A stretch of DNA of 64,000 bases, from contig NZ_SCML01000025.1 of NCBI RefSeq assembly GCF_005503365.1, positions 1-64,000 on the forward strand, in the 5' to 3' direction. Both the position numbers and the translations under genes were made by a program. This DNA is from Hydrogenophaga sp. 2FB. GTDB taxonomy: Bacteria > Pseudomonadota > Gammaproteobacteria > Burkholderiales > Burkholderiaceae_C. Position 1 is the stretch's first letter. The number at the start of each line of letters is the position of its first letter. Shown in pieces: positions 28,011 to 36,864 of the stretch. The notes beneath the pieces were generated by a model. The model made no database searches and was not told where the DNA came from. It was given only the letters and a program-made list of their open reading frames with translations.

Positions 28011-28130
28011 CTACTCCTGCGGTGGCGGCCACACCGACACCATCCGCGCGGAATGGACCGCGCCGGTGCGCCGCAGCCGCGCGGCATCGGGCATGGCGAG
28101 CAGGTGCTCGCACAGATCAAGGTTCGACAT
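28011..28130 (-). CDS. Small ORF coupled to the hexapeptide-repeat gene
   Basis: Encodes 39 residues beginning MSNLDLCEHLLAMPDAARL and ending WPPPQE. It begins with a helical, soluble-looking stretch. AGGA lies 10 bases before the ATG, and the stop is 4 bp from the next gene's start, which suggests translational coupling. Too short to assign; could be a real small protein or a leader peptide. Confidence 0.45.
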   Translation of the reverse strand: MSNLDLCEHLLAMPDAARLRRTGAVHSARMVSVWPPPQE

Positions 28131-28574
28131 CAATGCATGTTCCTGTTGGGGCTGCCGCAACGCCAAGGCGACGTCGCACGGCACGTCAACGCACGTTCGC
28201 GCGGCAGGGCGTACCGTGTCCTCGCGTTGGCGGTGTGGTGGATCGAGAGCGGATGGCCACGGCGCTCGGTGGCGCCGTGTGCTTCCATGGCGCGCGCCGC
28301 TGCCCTAGGGCAACGAACGGCGCAAGCAATGGCACCTGAAAGGGGCCCGGCGAGGAAGGTGCGTGGAAGTGGGGGTGTCGCCGGGCTCAGGATTCTGCGG
28401 CCAGTGTCAGGTGGCGGCAGCGTGCCCATGTGCGGGCCTGCGGCGGACGAACAAGCACCGCCCGAGGCGCACAGGCGCTCGCAAACAGGGCGGTGGTCGT
28501 TGAAGGAAGCATGGCTCGAGTCTAACCCCCTCGCTTCGGTGCCGAGGGATGCCGAGCGGCGCGCAGCGCTCGTG
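28131..28574. other. 444-bp stretch without a recognised gene
   Basis: Between the small ORF and the RidA gene no convincing coding region, RNA or repeat was seen. A 99-codon minus-strand frame and a 41-codon frame starting at 28512 have arginine-rich, shadow-like composition and weak ribosome binding sites. The promoter of the hexapeptide-repeat unit should lie here but no clear -35/-10 pair stood out. Confidence 0.6.
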
Positions 28575-28931
28575 TCAGGTGTTCTTCGCCGCCACCAGCA
28601 TGATCTCGACCAGCATGCGCGGATGGCCCAGCTTGGCCTCGACCGTGGCGCGCGCCGGCAGGTGGGCCGGGTCGGCCCAGGCCTTCCAGACTTCGTTCAT
28701 CTCTTCGCGCTGGCGGATATCGGCCAGCCAGATGTTCACCGACAGGATGCGCGACTTGTGGCTGCCCGCTTTCTCGAGCAGGGCATCGATGGCGGACAGC
28801 ACTTCGCGGGTCTGGCCGCGAATGTCCTGGCTCAGGTCTTCGGGCACCTGGCCGGCCAGGTAGACCAGCCCGCCGTGCTCGACGGCGTCGCTCAGGATGG
28901 GGCTGCTTTCATGACGCTTGATGGCACTCAT
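28575..28931 (-). CDS. RidA family protein
   Basis: 118-residue member of the RidA/YjgF/UK114 family, which hydrolyses reactive enamines and imines in the cytosol. The GLVYLAGQVPEDLSQDIRGQ stretch and the arginine in PARATVEAKLGHP (the residue that binds the carboxylate) are present. The substrate group is open since it is not the archetypal RidA. It is the last gene of a unit XRE-cupin regulator, Bug binding protein, RidA. Confidence 0.9.
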   Translation of the reverse strand: MSAIKRHESSPILSDAVEHGGLVYLAGQVPEDLSQDIRGQTREVLSAIDALLEKAGSHKSRILSVNIWLADIRQREEMNEVWKAWADPAHLPARATVEAKLGHPRMLVEIMLVAAKNT

Positions 28932-28974
28932 GGGTGTCTCTTCTTTCTTTCTGTTGCTGCGAAGGGGTCGGTGA

Positions 28975-29985
28975 TCAGTCGGTGGCGCGTGCGCCGGTGA
29001 CCTTGACGATGTTGGCCCATTGGGCCGACTCGTCGCGGATGCGTGCGGCGAACTCTTCCGGCGTCTGTGCCATGGGTTCGGCGGCCTGGCTGCTCACCAG
29101 CTGCTGCATCTCGGGCGTGGCCATGATCTTGGCGATCTCGCGGTAGAGGCGGTCGACGATCGGGCGGGGCGTCTTGGCCGGCGCCAGCAGGCCCACCCAC
29201 GAATTGATGTTCTCCATGCCGCTCAAGCCCTGCTCGGCCAGGGTCGGGATATCTGGCAGCACATGGCTGCGCTTGGCCGAGGTGAGGCCCAGGGCGCGCA
29301 GCTTGCCTTCCTTCAAGTAGCCGACGGTGCTGGGACCGCCGGCACAGTAGAGCTGCACGCGGCCGGCCAGCAGATCGCTCACCGCCACCGCGCCGCCCTT
29401 GTACGGCACGTGCGCCATGTCGAGTCCGGCCTGGCGCTTGAACCACTCGCCGCACAGGTGCGGCGTGGTGCCGTTCCCGGACGACATGAAGTTGAGCACG
29501 CCCGGTTCGGCCTTGGCCAGCTTGATGAATTCGGGCAACGTCTTCGCCGGCACCGACATCGGCGCCACCAGCATGTAGGGCACCAGCGCGAACATGGAGA
29601 TCGGCTGCAGGTCGGTCTGCGGATTGAACGGCATCTTCGCGCCATACACGCTGGGCGCGATGGTGATGGTGCCGTTGGCGGCCAGCAGCAGCGTGTAGCC
29701 GTCGGGCGCGGCCTTGACCACCTGGTCGGCGCCCAATGTGCCGCCGGCGCCGGGGCGGTTTTCCACCACCACCGGTTGGCCCAGTGCGCGGCTGAGCTTG
29801 TCGGCCATGGCGCGGCCAAACACGTCGCTGCTGGTCTGGCCAGACGGAAACGGGATGATCATCCGGATCGGTTTGGTGGGCCATTCCTGCGCTTGCGCAG
29901 ACGTGAACGGCCCGGCGAAGGCCGCCAGTGTGGCGAAGCCGGCAGCGGCCAGGCGCGATGAGAGGAGACGGTGAAACTGCAACAC
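28975..29985 (-). CDS. Bug family tripartite tricarboxylate transporter binding protein
   Basis: 336-residue periplasmic solute-binding protein. Signal peptide about 1-32 (ends TSAQAQ). Hallmarks: PIRMIIPFPSGQTSSD, VVVENRPGAGGTLGAD, PDGYTLLLA and VLPDIPTLAEQG. The start is GTG (then TTG) with AAGGA 6 bases upstream; no ATG fits. It lies 28 bp after the XRE-cupin gene and 43 bp before the RidA gene. The ligand is probably an organic or amino acid, by association with RidA, but this is not shown. Confidence 0.92.
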   Translation of the reverse strand: MLQFHRLLSSRLAAAGFATLAAFAGPFTSAQAQEWPTKPIRMIIPFPSGQTSSDVFGRAMADKLSRALGQPVVVENRPGAGGTLGADQVVKAAPDGYTLLLAANGTITIAPSVYGAKMPFNPQTDLQPISMFALVPYMLVAPMSVPAKTLPEFIKLAKAEPGVLNFMSSGNGTTPHLCGEWFKRQAGLDMAHVPYKGGAVAVSDLLAGRVQLYCAGGPSTVGYLKEGKLRALGLTSAKRSHVLPDIPTLAEQGLSGMENINSWVGLLAPAKTPRPIVDRLYREIAKIMATPEMQQLVSSQAAEPMAQTPEEFAARIRDESAQWANIVKVTGARATD

Positions 29986-30013
29986 GGTGAATCCTTCCAG
30001 ACGGTGTGAAGAC

Positions 30014-30649
30014 TCAGCCCGGCTCATCCGACTTGATGATCCAGACCACCCGCGCCACCTTGTCGGACACGTTGCGGAACGTGTGCGGTTGGCGGCTGTC
30101 GAACTGAAAACTGTCTCCCTGCTCCAGCACCTGCGTGTCATCGCCGATGCTCAATTCGAACCGGCCCTCGAGGACCAGCCCGGCCTTCTCGCCGCTGCGC
30201 GTCCAGGGCTCGGCGCCCGAACCGCCGCCGGGCTCCATCACCAGCATCAGCACCTCAAGGTCGGAGCCGCCGGCGGGCGAGAGCAGTTCCTTCACCAGGC
30301 CCAGCTTGTCGAGCGCCAGCGCGCTGCGTTGCGGCGCGCGCACCAGCCAGGCGGGCTGGTGCGCGCCGCGGGCCCCCGGGCGCTCGAAAAAGCTGGCCAG
30401 CGGCACGTCCAGCGCCAGGCGGATGCGTTCGAGCGTTTTCAATGAGGGTGAACTCTGCCCGCGCTCGATGTGGCTCAACATGCCCACCGAAACCCGGCTC
30501 TTGAGCGACAGTTCGGCGAGCGTCATCTTCTTGATGCCGCGCAGCTCCCGAATACGCAAACCCAATGCCAGCAACGCTTGCGACTCGTCCTGGTCGCCGA
30601 TGTCGGCGTCAACGGCAGGGGCGGATTGCGGGTGGGTGGCGACAGGCAT
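30014..30649 (-). CDS. XRE family regulator with C-terminal cupin domain
   Basis: 211-residue transcription factor. The helix-turn-helix (MTLAELSLKSRVSVGMLSHIERGQSSPS) spans about 42-70, and a cupin sensor (LVLEGRFELSIGDDTQVLEQGDSFQF, then PHTFRNVSD) fills about 130-205. This architecture (PuuR/SutR-like) often controls amine or amino-acid use. ATG is preferred to a TTG one codon earlier. First gene of its unit and divergent from an ABM monooxygenase gene; the AT-rich region between them holds symmetric half-sites. Confidence 0.9.
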   Translation of the reverse strand: MPVATHPQSAPAVDADIGDQDESQALLALGLRIRELRGIKKMTLAELSLKSRVSVGMLSHIERGQSSPSLKTLERIRLALDVPLASFFERPGARGAHQPAWLVRAPQRSALALDKLGLVKELLSPAGGSDLEVLMLVMEPGGGSGAEPWTRSGEKAGLVLEGRFELSIGDDTQVLEQGDSFQFDSRQPHTFRNVSDKVARVVWIIKSDEPG

Positions 30650-30695
30650 CAAACGCGGCTTTCAGGGGTCGGTGCGACGCAGTGTAGCCACGTGA

Positions 30696-30744
30696 TTTCA
30701 ATAAAACAATAATTTATTGAAAAAATTTTCAATTTGGTTATATT
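30696..30744. promoter_or_regulatory. Divergent promoter with three TTTTCAAT-type half-sites
   Basis: TTTCAATAAA and TTTATTGAAA form perfect 10-bp arms with a 7-bp spacer (30696-30722). TTGAAAA-AA-TTTTCAA forms a second 7-2-7 dyad (30717-30732) that shares the middle half-site. On the + strand TTGAAA (30717-30722) and TATATT (30739-30744) are 16 bp apart, a strong sigma-70 promoter for the ABM gene, so the second dyad covers its -35. The stretch is markedly AT-rich against the surroundings. Confidence 0.6.
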
Positions 30745-30770
30745 GCGATCAGGCCCAACCGAGGACTGCC

Positions 30771-31100
30771 ATGACCCCACCGACCCCGCCCGACGCCGAC
30801 ACGCGCGCGATCGCGATCTACATCGAGTACGAGCCCCTGCCGGGCTGCCTGGACGCGTTGCAGGCGCGCATGCAGAACGAATGCGACGAATGCATCCGCG
30901 AGGACGAGGGGTGCCTGCGCATGGAACTGTCCTTGCCCGATCCACCGGACGGGCGCCTGTTGCTGGCCGAGCTCTGGCGCGACCAGGCCGCGCTGGATGC
31001 GCACAAGAACAAGCCCGGCCATTCGCACGAGTGGCAGAAGACCCTCGTCGCGGCGAAGCGCGTGTCGCGCTGCCGCGTGGTCTTGTCGCCGCAGAAGTAG
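30771..31100 (+). CDS. Antibiotic biosynthesis monooxygenase (ABM) domain protein
   Basis: 109-residue ferredoxin-like ABM/quinol monooxygenase family protein. The family pattern appears as AIAIYIEYEPLPGCLDAL, then EDEGCLRMELSLP, then LLLAELWRDQAALDAHKNKP. Members include YgiN-type quinol monooxygenases and haem-degrading enzymes; which one this is cannot be told. It is transcribed from a strong promoter that the XRE-cupin regulator probably controls, and ends at a bidirectional terminator shared with rne. Confidence 0.83.
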   Translation: MTPPTPPDADTRAIAIYIEYEPLPGCLDALQARMQNECDECIREDEGCLRMELSLPDPPDGRLLLAELWRDQAALDAHKNKPGHSHEWQKTLVAAKRVSRCRVVLSPQK

Positions 31101-31129
31101 GGCGGCGCGGCGCGGCGCGCCCAGGCGCG

Positions 31130-31170
31130 AAAAAAAGCCGATCGGACTTGGGGTCCGACCGGCTTTTTTG
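31130..31170. terminator. Bidirectional intrinsic terminator between ABM gene and rne
   Basis: A-run, GCCGATCGGAC, short loop, GTCCGACCGGC, then a T-run. The 11-bp stem has one mismatch, and the A and T tracts on each side allow termination in both directions. It lies between the convergent ends of the ABM gene and rne. Confidence 0.92.
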
Positions 31171-31219
31171 TGGGCGCTCGATGAGCACCTGATCACCGGC
31201 CCGCAGGCCGGTGGGTGTG

Positions 31220-34200
31220 TCAGGTGTTCTCGAAAGGCAGCTTCATGTCGCGCAGATCCTTGCGCGTCTCCACCAGTACCAGGGGGCCGTCGTCCAGCAC
31301 CACGGCGGGCTTGGGCTCGCGTGGCACGTGCACCGGCTTGGGTTCGGCGGCGATGGCGGCCTGCGCCTGGGCGACCTTCTCGGCATTGGAGTTCACCCAC
31401 TCGAGCCCGCTGGCCTGCGCGACCTGGTTCATGTCGTTGATGGACAGGGCATACGGCTGCACCTTGGGCAGGCCGCGGACGGGCGCAGCGGCAGCGACGG
31501 GCGCTGCTGCCACTGGCGCGGCAGGAGCGCGCTCCTGTGCGCGCGGTGCCACCGGAGCGGCCACGGGCGCAGCTGGGGCCGCCACGGGCGCTGCGACAGC
31601 GATCACCGGTGCAACCGGTGCCGGCTCGGCAGCGGCCACAGGCGCTGCAGGTTCGGGCGTCGCGGTCGCGGGCGCTTCGTTCACCGCCGGCTCCGTGGGC
31701 ATGCTGAAGTAGCTGCGCACCGGGGCTTCGTAGGCCGACACGTCGGCAGGCTCGGACGCAGGCGCGGCGGTTTCGGTGGCTGCCGTTGCGGCCATGCCAT
31801 CGGCTTGGGGTGCTGCGGCTTCCTCGCCTTCGGCCACGCCTTCGCGCGGGCCGCGTTCGCGGCGGTCACGGCCGTAGCGGTCGCGGCTGCGGCGTTCGCG
31901 GTTGCCACGCGGCGCGCCGTTCTCGGGCGCATCACCTTCGCGCGGCGCTTCGGTAGCGGTGTTCGCACCACCCTCGTTGCTCAGGTTGGGCGCCGCGGCC
32001 TCGGCGTTGTCGGCGCGTGGGGCGTCGGTGCCCTCAGCGTCCGCCGGGCGGCGGCGGTTCTCGCCACGGTCACCACGGGGGCGGCGGTCGCGCTCGCGTT
32101 CACGGCGTTGGCCTTCCGCGGTCTCGGGCGTGTCGCCCAGCGCAGCGACACCCTGGGGCAGGGCGTTGGCGGCGCTGTCGACGGGCGCGGCATCGCGGCG
32201 ACCACCTTCGCGGCGGTTGTCGTTGCGCTGGCGGCCTTCGCCGCGCGGCTCATTGCGACCCTCGCCGCGCGGTTCGTTGCGGCCTTCACCCCGGTTTTCA
32301 CCGCGACCTTCACCGCCTCGGCGGCCTTCACCGCGTGGCTCGTTGCGGCCTTCGCCACGGCCTTCCACGCGGGTGCCTTCGGCGCGGGCTTCGGTCGAGC
32401 GGCCTTCGCCACCGCGGCCACCGTTGCGGCCACCACCTTCACGGCCTTCGCGCGAACCCCGTGCGTCGCGGTCACGACCGCCACGGCCACGGCCACCATC
32501 GCGACGGCCACCGTCGGCGCGTTCCTCGCGGGCACCGGCGGGCTTGCTCTGCACAGGCGTTTCCGCCGCGGGCTTGGCGGGTGCGGGCTCCGAGACGAAG
32601 AGGCTCTTGAGCCAACCGAAGAAGCCTTTTTCTGCCGGGGCGGGCGCCGCCGGTGCGCGCTTGGCCGCGGGCGCAGCGGTTGCGGCGGACGCTGCAACGG
32701 GAGCGGGCGTTTCGGCGCGCGGTGCGGCGACGGGAGCCGGGCCATCGGGCAGCACGCCCTTGATCACCGGCTCCTGCTTGTTGGTGCGCTCCTGGCTGCG
32801 GCGCGTGAAGCTGGCCACGTCGTCCACCTCGTCGGCCAGCTTGTAGCTCGCGTCGAGGTTGTCCAGGCGCGGGTCGTCGTGCTTGAGGCGCTCGAGCTTG
32901 TAGTTGGGCGTGTCGAGCGACTTGTTGGGCACGAGCAGCACGTTGATGCGCTGCTTGAGTTCGATCTTGGTGATCTCGGTGCGCTTTTCGTTCAGCAGGA
33001 AGCTGGCCACTTCAACCGGCACCTGCACCAGCACGGCGGCCGTGCTGTCCTTGAGCGACTCTTCCTGGATGATGCGCAGGATCTGCAGCGCCGAGCTTTC
33101 GGTGTCGCGGATGTGGCCCGAGCCACCGCAGCGCGGGCAGGGAATGGACGCGCCTTCGTTGAGCGCGGGCTTCAGGCGTTGGCGGCTCATTTCGAGCAGG
33201 CCGAACTTGCTGATGGCGCCGAACTGCACGCGCGCGCGGTCCTGGCGCAGCGCGTCGCGCAGGCGGTTTTCCACTTCGCGGCGGTTCTTCGACTCTTCCA
33301 TGTCGATGAAGTCGATCACCACCAGGCCGCCCAGATCGCGCAGGCGCGCCTGGCGCGCCACTTCGTCGGCGGCTTCCAGGTTGGTGCGGGTCGCGGTTTC
33401 TTCGATGTCGCCGCCCTTGATGGCGCGCGCGGAGTTCACGTCCACCGCCACCAGCGCTTCGGTTTGGTCGATCACGATGGCACCGCCCGAGGGCAGGTTC
33501 ACCGTGCGGCTGTAGGCGGTTTCGATCTGGTGTTCGATCTGGAAGCGCGAGAACAGCGGCGCGTCGTCGCGGTAGCGCTTCACGCGGTGCCCGTGCTCGG
33601 GCATCACGTGGCTCATGAACTGGTGCGCCTGTTCAAAGATGTCGTCGGTGTCGATCAGGATCTCGCCGATGTCGCTGTTGAAGTAGTCGCGGATCGCGCG
33701 GATCACCAGGCTCGACTCCTGGTAGATCAGGTACGCGCCCTTGCCACCCTTGGCCGCGCCGTCGATGGCGTTCCACAGCTTGAGCAGGTAGTTCAGGTCC
33801 CACTGCAGCTCGGGCGCGTCGCGGCCGATGCCGGCGGTGCGCGCGATGATGCTCATGCCGTTGGGGTATTCGAGCTGGTCAAGCGCCTGCTTGAGTTCCT
33901 GGCGGTCTTCGCCTTCGATGCGCCGGCTCACGCCGCCGCCGCGCGGGTTGTTGGGCATCAGCACCACGTAGCGGCCGGCCAGGCTCACGAAGGTGGTGAG
34001 GGCCGCGCCCTTGTTGCCGCGTTCTTCTTTCTCGACCTGGACCAGCAGTTCCTGGCCTTCCTTGATCACGTCGTTGATGCGCGCCTGGTTGACCGGCACG
34101 CCGGCCGCGAAATACTGGCGCGAGATTTCCTTGAACGGCAGGAAGCCGTGGCGGTCTTCGCCATAGTCGACGAAGCAGGCCTCCAGCGAAGGCTCCACGC

Positions 34201-34342
34201 GGGTGACCACCGCTTTGTAGATGTTGCCTTTGCGCTGTTCGCGCCCTTCGATTTCGATTTCGTAGTCGAGCAGTTTTTGCCCGTCAACGATGGCCAGGCG
34301 GCGCTCTTCGGCCTGCGTGGCATTGATCAGCATGCGTTTCAT
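31220..34342 (-). CDS. rne: Ribonuclease E
   Basis: 1040-residue endoribonuclease that initiates mRNA decay and matures rRNA and tRNA. The catalytic half follows E. coli RNase E closely: S1 domain from about residue 38, catalytic D301 (in [15 protein letters not shown]) and D344 (in [10 protein letters not shown]), and the zinc-link C402-P-R-C405. From about 530 onward the chain is disordered, with an Arg/Gly/Glu region built of [12 protein letters not shown] repeats (about 640-720) and Ala/Pro/Val-rich tracts, ending with a short conserved block ([20 protein letters not shown], then [13 protein letters not shown]). The tail would scaffold a degradosome and bind RNA. AAGGA precedes the ATG; a long leader lies upstream. 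Confidence 0.96.
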   Translation of the reverse strand: MKRMLINATQAEERRLAIVDGQKLLDYEIEIEGREQRKGNIYKAVVTRVEPSLEACFVDYGEDRHGFLPFKEISRQYFAAGVPVNQARINDVIKEGQELLVQVEKEERGNKGAALTTFVSLAGRYVVLMPNNPRGGGVSRRIEGEDRQELKQALDQLEYPNGMSIIARTAGIGRDAPELQWDLNYLLKLWNAIDGAAKGGKGAYLIYQESSLVIRAIRDYFNSDIGEILIDTDDIFEQAHQFMSHVMPEHGHRVKRYRDDAPLFSRFQIEHQIETAYSRTVNLPSGGAIVIDQTEALVAVDVNSARAIKGGDIEETATRTNLEAADEVARQARLRDLGGLVVIDFIDMEESKNRREVENRLRDALRQDRARVQFGAISKFGLLEMSRQRLKPALNEGASIPCPRCGGSGHIRDTESSALQILRIIQEESLKDSTAAVLVQVPVEVASFLLNEKRTEITKIELKQRINVLLVPNKSLDTPNYKLERLKHDDPRLDNLDASYKLADEVDDVASFTRRSQERTNKQEPVIKGVLPDGPAPVAAPRAETPAPVAASAATAAPAAKRAPAAPAPAEKGFFGWLKSLFVSEPAPAKPAAETPVQSKPAGAREERADGGRRDGGRGRGGRDRDARGSREGREGGGRNGGRGGEGRSTEARAEGTRVEGRGEGRNEPRGEGRRGGEGRGENRGEGRNEPRGEGRNEPRGEGRQRNDNRREGGRRDAAPVDSAANALPQGVAALGDTPETAEGQRRERERDRRPRGDRGENRRRPADAEGTDAPRADNAEAAAPNLSNEGGANTATEAPREGDAPENGAPRGNRERRSRDRYGRDRRERGPREGVAEGEEAAAPQADGMAATAATETAAPASEPADVSAYEAPVRSYFSMPTEPAVNEAPATATPEPAAPVAAAEPAPVAPVIAVAAPVAAPAAPVAAPVAPRAQERAPAAPVAAAPVAAAAPVRGLPKVQPYALSINDMNQVAQASGLEWVNSNAEKVAQAQAAIAAEPKPVHVPREPKPAVVLDDGPLVLVETRKDLRDMKLPFENT

Positions 34343-34896
34343 GATGCGTTTCCTTCGTTCAAACACAAGGACGCCCGAGCCAATGGCCCGGACGCCGACC
34401 TGCCGTGAACCAGCGGAAAGCGCGAACGGGTGGGAGGAATTGCCGGAGAGCCGTTGACCCGCGGTTCGGGGGAGGCGTTCAACACAGAGGCGGACACCGA
34501 GGTGCCGCGTCGAACCGCCAGGTCAGGGCGTAGGCGCGTGGAGGTGGGTGAACAGGAAGGGCCAGACGGCTGTCATCGACATGGTTCTGGGTTGTCTCGC
34601 TCTGGTTTCACTTTGTCCTCGTCCAGCCACATTGCGCGGGCTGGACGATTGGGGTATTCCGTATTCGGGTTCGTAGGCTTCTGCGGATTCGCCCACAGTG
34701 TCCACCGGTCTGCTGCCACGCCCGGATTCGCGGTGGAATGTTCCGGGCCTTCGGCACCAGCCCCGGGTACTGCGGGTTGGCAACCAACCCGCGGTGGACG
34801 CCTTGCCTCGCAAGCTGCGGTCCCTGCCTTGGGTGACTACCTTAAACTCAAGGCAAATCAATCACTTACGGCACACCACGGGTGTGGCGCATTATA
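34343..34896 (-). promoter_or_regulatory. Long structured leader and promoter of rne
   Basis: About 540 bp without a gene precede rne. A perfect TATAAT (minus strand, 34896-34891) with no clear -35 would start a leader of about 540 nt. GCGGGTTGG-CAA-CCAACCCGC (34772-34792) is a perfect 9-bp hairpin, and CACACC-ACG-GGTGTG (34872-34886) lies at the likely start point. In E. coli, RNase E limits its own mRNA through hairpins in a 361-nt leader; a similar loop is plausible here. Small frames in this stretch look like shadows. Confidence 0.5.
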
Positions 34897-34935
34897 GTCA
34901 GCTCCCCGCCCCCCGTGGCGGCCCAATTCTCAGCC

Positions 34936-35919
34936 ATGCCCAGCAGCCCGAATCCCGGGGAAGTCCGACACATCACGGTTGACGAAGAGTCGGCGGGGCA
35001 GCGGTTGGACAACTTCCTCATCCGCACGCTCAAGGGCGTGCCCAAATCCCACATCTACCGCATCATTCGTTCGGGCGAAGTGCGCCGCAACAAAGGCCGG
35101 GTGGGCGCCGATGACCGCGTGGCGCCGGGCGACGTGTTGCGCATTCCGCCGATCCGGTTGTCCGAGCGGATCGAGGAGAAAGCCGCCAATCCGGCGCCGG
35201 CGCGCGAATTTCCGATCGTGTTCGAAGACGATGCCTTCCTGGCGATTGATAAACCCGCGGGCGTGGCCGTGCACGGCGGCAGTGGTGTGAGCTTTGGCGT
35301 GATTGAGCAAATGCGCCAGGCCCGCCCGCAGGCGCGATTGCTCGAATTGGTGCACCGCCTCGATCGTGAAACCAGCGGCTTGTTGCTGATTGCCAAAAAA
35401 AAGAGCGCATTGAAGGCATTGCAGGACCAATTCCGCGAACGCGAAACCGGCAAAACCTATCTGGCATTGGTCAAAGGCGCATGGCCAACGCGTTTGAAGG
35501 TTCTGGATCAACCCCTGCACAAATACCTATTACCTGATGGTGAGCGACGGGTAAAGGTGACCTCCGCCGACGATCCGGACGGCATGCGATCGGTCACGTT
35601 GGTGAAGGTCGCGCGGCGCGTGGTTGCGCCGTCCGGCATGGCGGCCAGCGCACCCGAGGGGTTCAGCTTGCTGGAGGTCACCATCAAGACCGGCCGTACC
35701 CACCAGATTCGCGTTCATCTGGCCAGCGCCGGTTATCCGATTGCCGGCGACGACAAATACGGTGATTTCGAACTCAACCGGCAATTGGGCAAGGCTGGTT
35801 TGAAGCGCATGTTTCTGCACGCCTGGCGCTTGAAATTGACACATCCTGTCACCAAATCGCCACTCGAGCTTCAGACCGAATTGCCAACGGAGCTCCAGCG
35901 ATGGGCGTCTGGTGAATAG
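34936..35919 (+). CDS. rluC: 23S rRNA pseudouridine synthase RluC
   Basis: 327-residue RluA-family enzyme converting uridines 955, 2504 and 2580 (E. coli numbers) of 23S rRNA to pseudouridine. An S4 RNA-binding domain covers about 19-75 (RLDNFLIRTLKGVPKSHIYRIIRSGEVRRN in parts). The catalytic motif HRLDRETSG is at 140-148 with D143 as the nucleophile. RTHQIRVHLASAGYPIAGD is the usual C-terminal block. Divergent from rne, a pairing common in proteobacteria, which supports RluC over other RluA types. Confidence 0.94.
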   Translation: MPSSPNPGEVRHITVDEESAGQRLDNFLIRTLKGVPKSHIYRIIRSGEVRRNKGRVGADDRVAPGDVLRIPPIRLSERIEEKAANPAPAREFPIVFEDDAFLAIDKPAGVAVHGGSGVSFGVIEQMRQARPQARLLELVHRLDRETSGLLLIAKKKSALKALQDQFRERETGKTYLALVKGAWPTRLKVLDQPLHKYLLPDGERRVKVTSADDPDGMRSVTLVKVARRVVAPSGMAASAPEGFSLLEVTIKTGRTHQIRVHLASAGYPIAGDDKYGDFELNRQLGKAGLKRMFLHAWRLKLTHPVTKSPLELQTELPTELQRWASGE

Positions 35920-35937
35920 AATAGGGCGCCTGGTTCG

Positions 35938-35966
35938 TTGGCTGGGCCCGATTGACCGCATAGATC
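35938..35966 (+). promoter_or_regulatory. Candidate promoter of the H-NS gene
   Basis: TTGGCT and TAGATC are separated by 17 bp, with the H-NS ATG 26 bp further on. An AAAGGA lies 10 bases before the start codon. Sequence match only. Confidence 0.4.
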
Positions 35967-35991
35967 CAATACATAAAAGGACGAGTTGAAA

Positions 35992-36297
35992 ATGGCAAGT
36001 TATTCCGAACTCATGGCGCAAGCTCAGAAACTGATGGCGCAGGCCGAACAGGCCCGCAAGGACGAACTGTCTTCCGTTATTGCCGACATCAAAGCCAAAA
36101 TGAAGCAATTCGGCATCACCGCCGCCGATCTGGGCGGCGCGGCGGGCGGCAAGAAGGTCGGCAAATCCAAATCCGGTGCCGCCGCCAAGTACCGCGGTCC
36201 GAATGGCGAACTCTGGGCCGGTGGCCCCGGCCGCAAGCCCGAGTGGGTGCGCGAGGTGCTGGCGTCGGGCAAGAGCCTGGACAGCTACCTGATCTGA
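35992..36297 (+). CDS. H-NS family nucleoid-associated protein
   Basis: 101-residue DNA-binding protein. The N-terminal helix (about 1-48) is an oligomerisation coil (YSELMAQAQKLMAQAEQARK). A flexible Gly/Lys linker leads to the C-terminal H-NS domain with KYRGPNGELWAGGPGRKPEW, the beta-proteobacterial version of the YxxxxGExxxWxGxGRxP motif. It silences AT-rich DNA and shapes the nucleoid. ATG is used over a TTG 6 bases upstream. Followed by an intrinsic terminator, so monocistronic. Confidence 0.94.
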   Translation: MASYSELMAQAQKLMAQAEQARKDELSSVIADIKAKMKQFGITAADLGGAAGGKKVGKSKSGAAAKYRGPNGELWAGGPGRKPEWVREVLASGKSLDSYLI

Positions 36298-36325
36298 CCC
36301 GAGCGCCGCTCGGTGTCTCCCGCAA

Positions 36326-36352
36326 GGCCCGCCTCTGGCGGGCTTTGTCTTT
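36326..36352 (+). terminator. Intrinsic terminator of the H-NS gene
   Basis: GCCCGCC and GGCGGGC pair around a TCT loop, followed by TTTGTCTTT. It starts 29 bp after the stop codon. Confidence 0.85.
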
Positions 36353-36366
36353 GTTAGGCTCGCACC

Positions 36367-36843
36367 ATGTTCCGCATCCTTCTTGTCTGCATGGGCAACA
36401 TCTGTCGCTCGCCCACGGCCTGTGGCGTGATGCACGCCCACATCGCGCGCCGCCAGCTGGCCCGCCTGATCGAGGTCGACTCGGCCGGCACCTACGCCGG
36501 TCACAAGGGTGAGAAGGCCGATCGCCGCGCCGTCACGCTCGCGCTGGCGCGTGGCTATCCGCACATCGAGCGGGTGCGCGCCCGCCGCGTGCTGGACCAG
36601 GACTTCGAGCGCTTCGACCTCATCCTCGCGATGGACCGCGACAACCTCGCGCGCTTGCAGCAGCAGTGCCCACCGGCGCACCAGCACAAGCTGCACCTCT
36701 TTCTGGCCTACGCCGGCCAGGGCGGCTCGGACGAGGTGCCCGACCCGTACTACGGCAATGCCGCGGGCTTCGAGGTGGTGCTGCGCCTGTGCGAGCAGGG
36801 CAGCGAAGGTGTGCTCGATCGCGTGGTCGCGACGATGGCGTGA
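36367..36843 (+). CDS. Low-molecular-weight protein-tyrosine phosphatase
   Basis: 158-residue cytosolic phosphatase. The P-loop CMGNICRS has the nucleophile C8 and R14, and the general acid is D126 in DPYYG. Bacterial relatives (Wzb, PtpA) control exopolysaccharide kinases, but some act on small-molecule phosphates. No exopolysaccharide tyrosine kinase is adjacent; a UDP-sugar epimerase gene meets it tail to tail 21 bp away, a loose link to polysaccharide synthesis. Confidence 0.92.
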   Translation: MFRILLVCMGNICRSPTACGVMHAHIARRQLARLIEVDSAGTYAGHKGEKADRRAVTLALARGYPHIERVRARRVLDQDFERFDLILAMDRDNLARLQQQCPPAHQHKLHLFLAYAGQGGSDEVPDPYYGNAAGFEVVLRLCEQGSEGVLDRVVATMA

Positions 36844-36864
36844 TGCGCCGCCGACCGGGCGCGT

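Noticed and set aside
28387..28512. 41-codon minus-strand frame in the 444-bp gap
   Set aside because: No good ribosome binding site, arginine-rich composition, no recognisable signal or domain.
31211..34408. 1065-codon + strand frame opposite rne
   Set aside because: Low-complexity Ala/Val/Gly/His composition; the minus strand is an unmistakable RNase E with catalytic residues in place.
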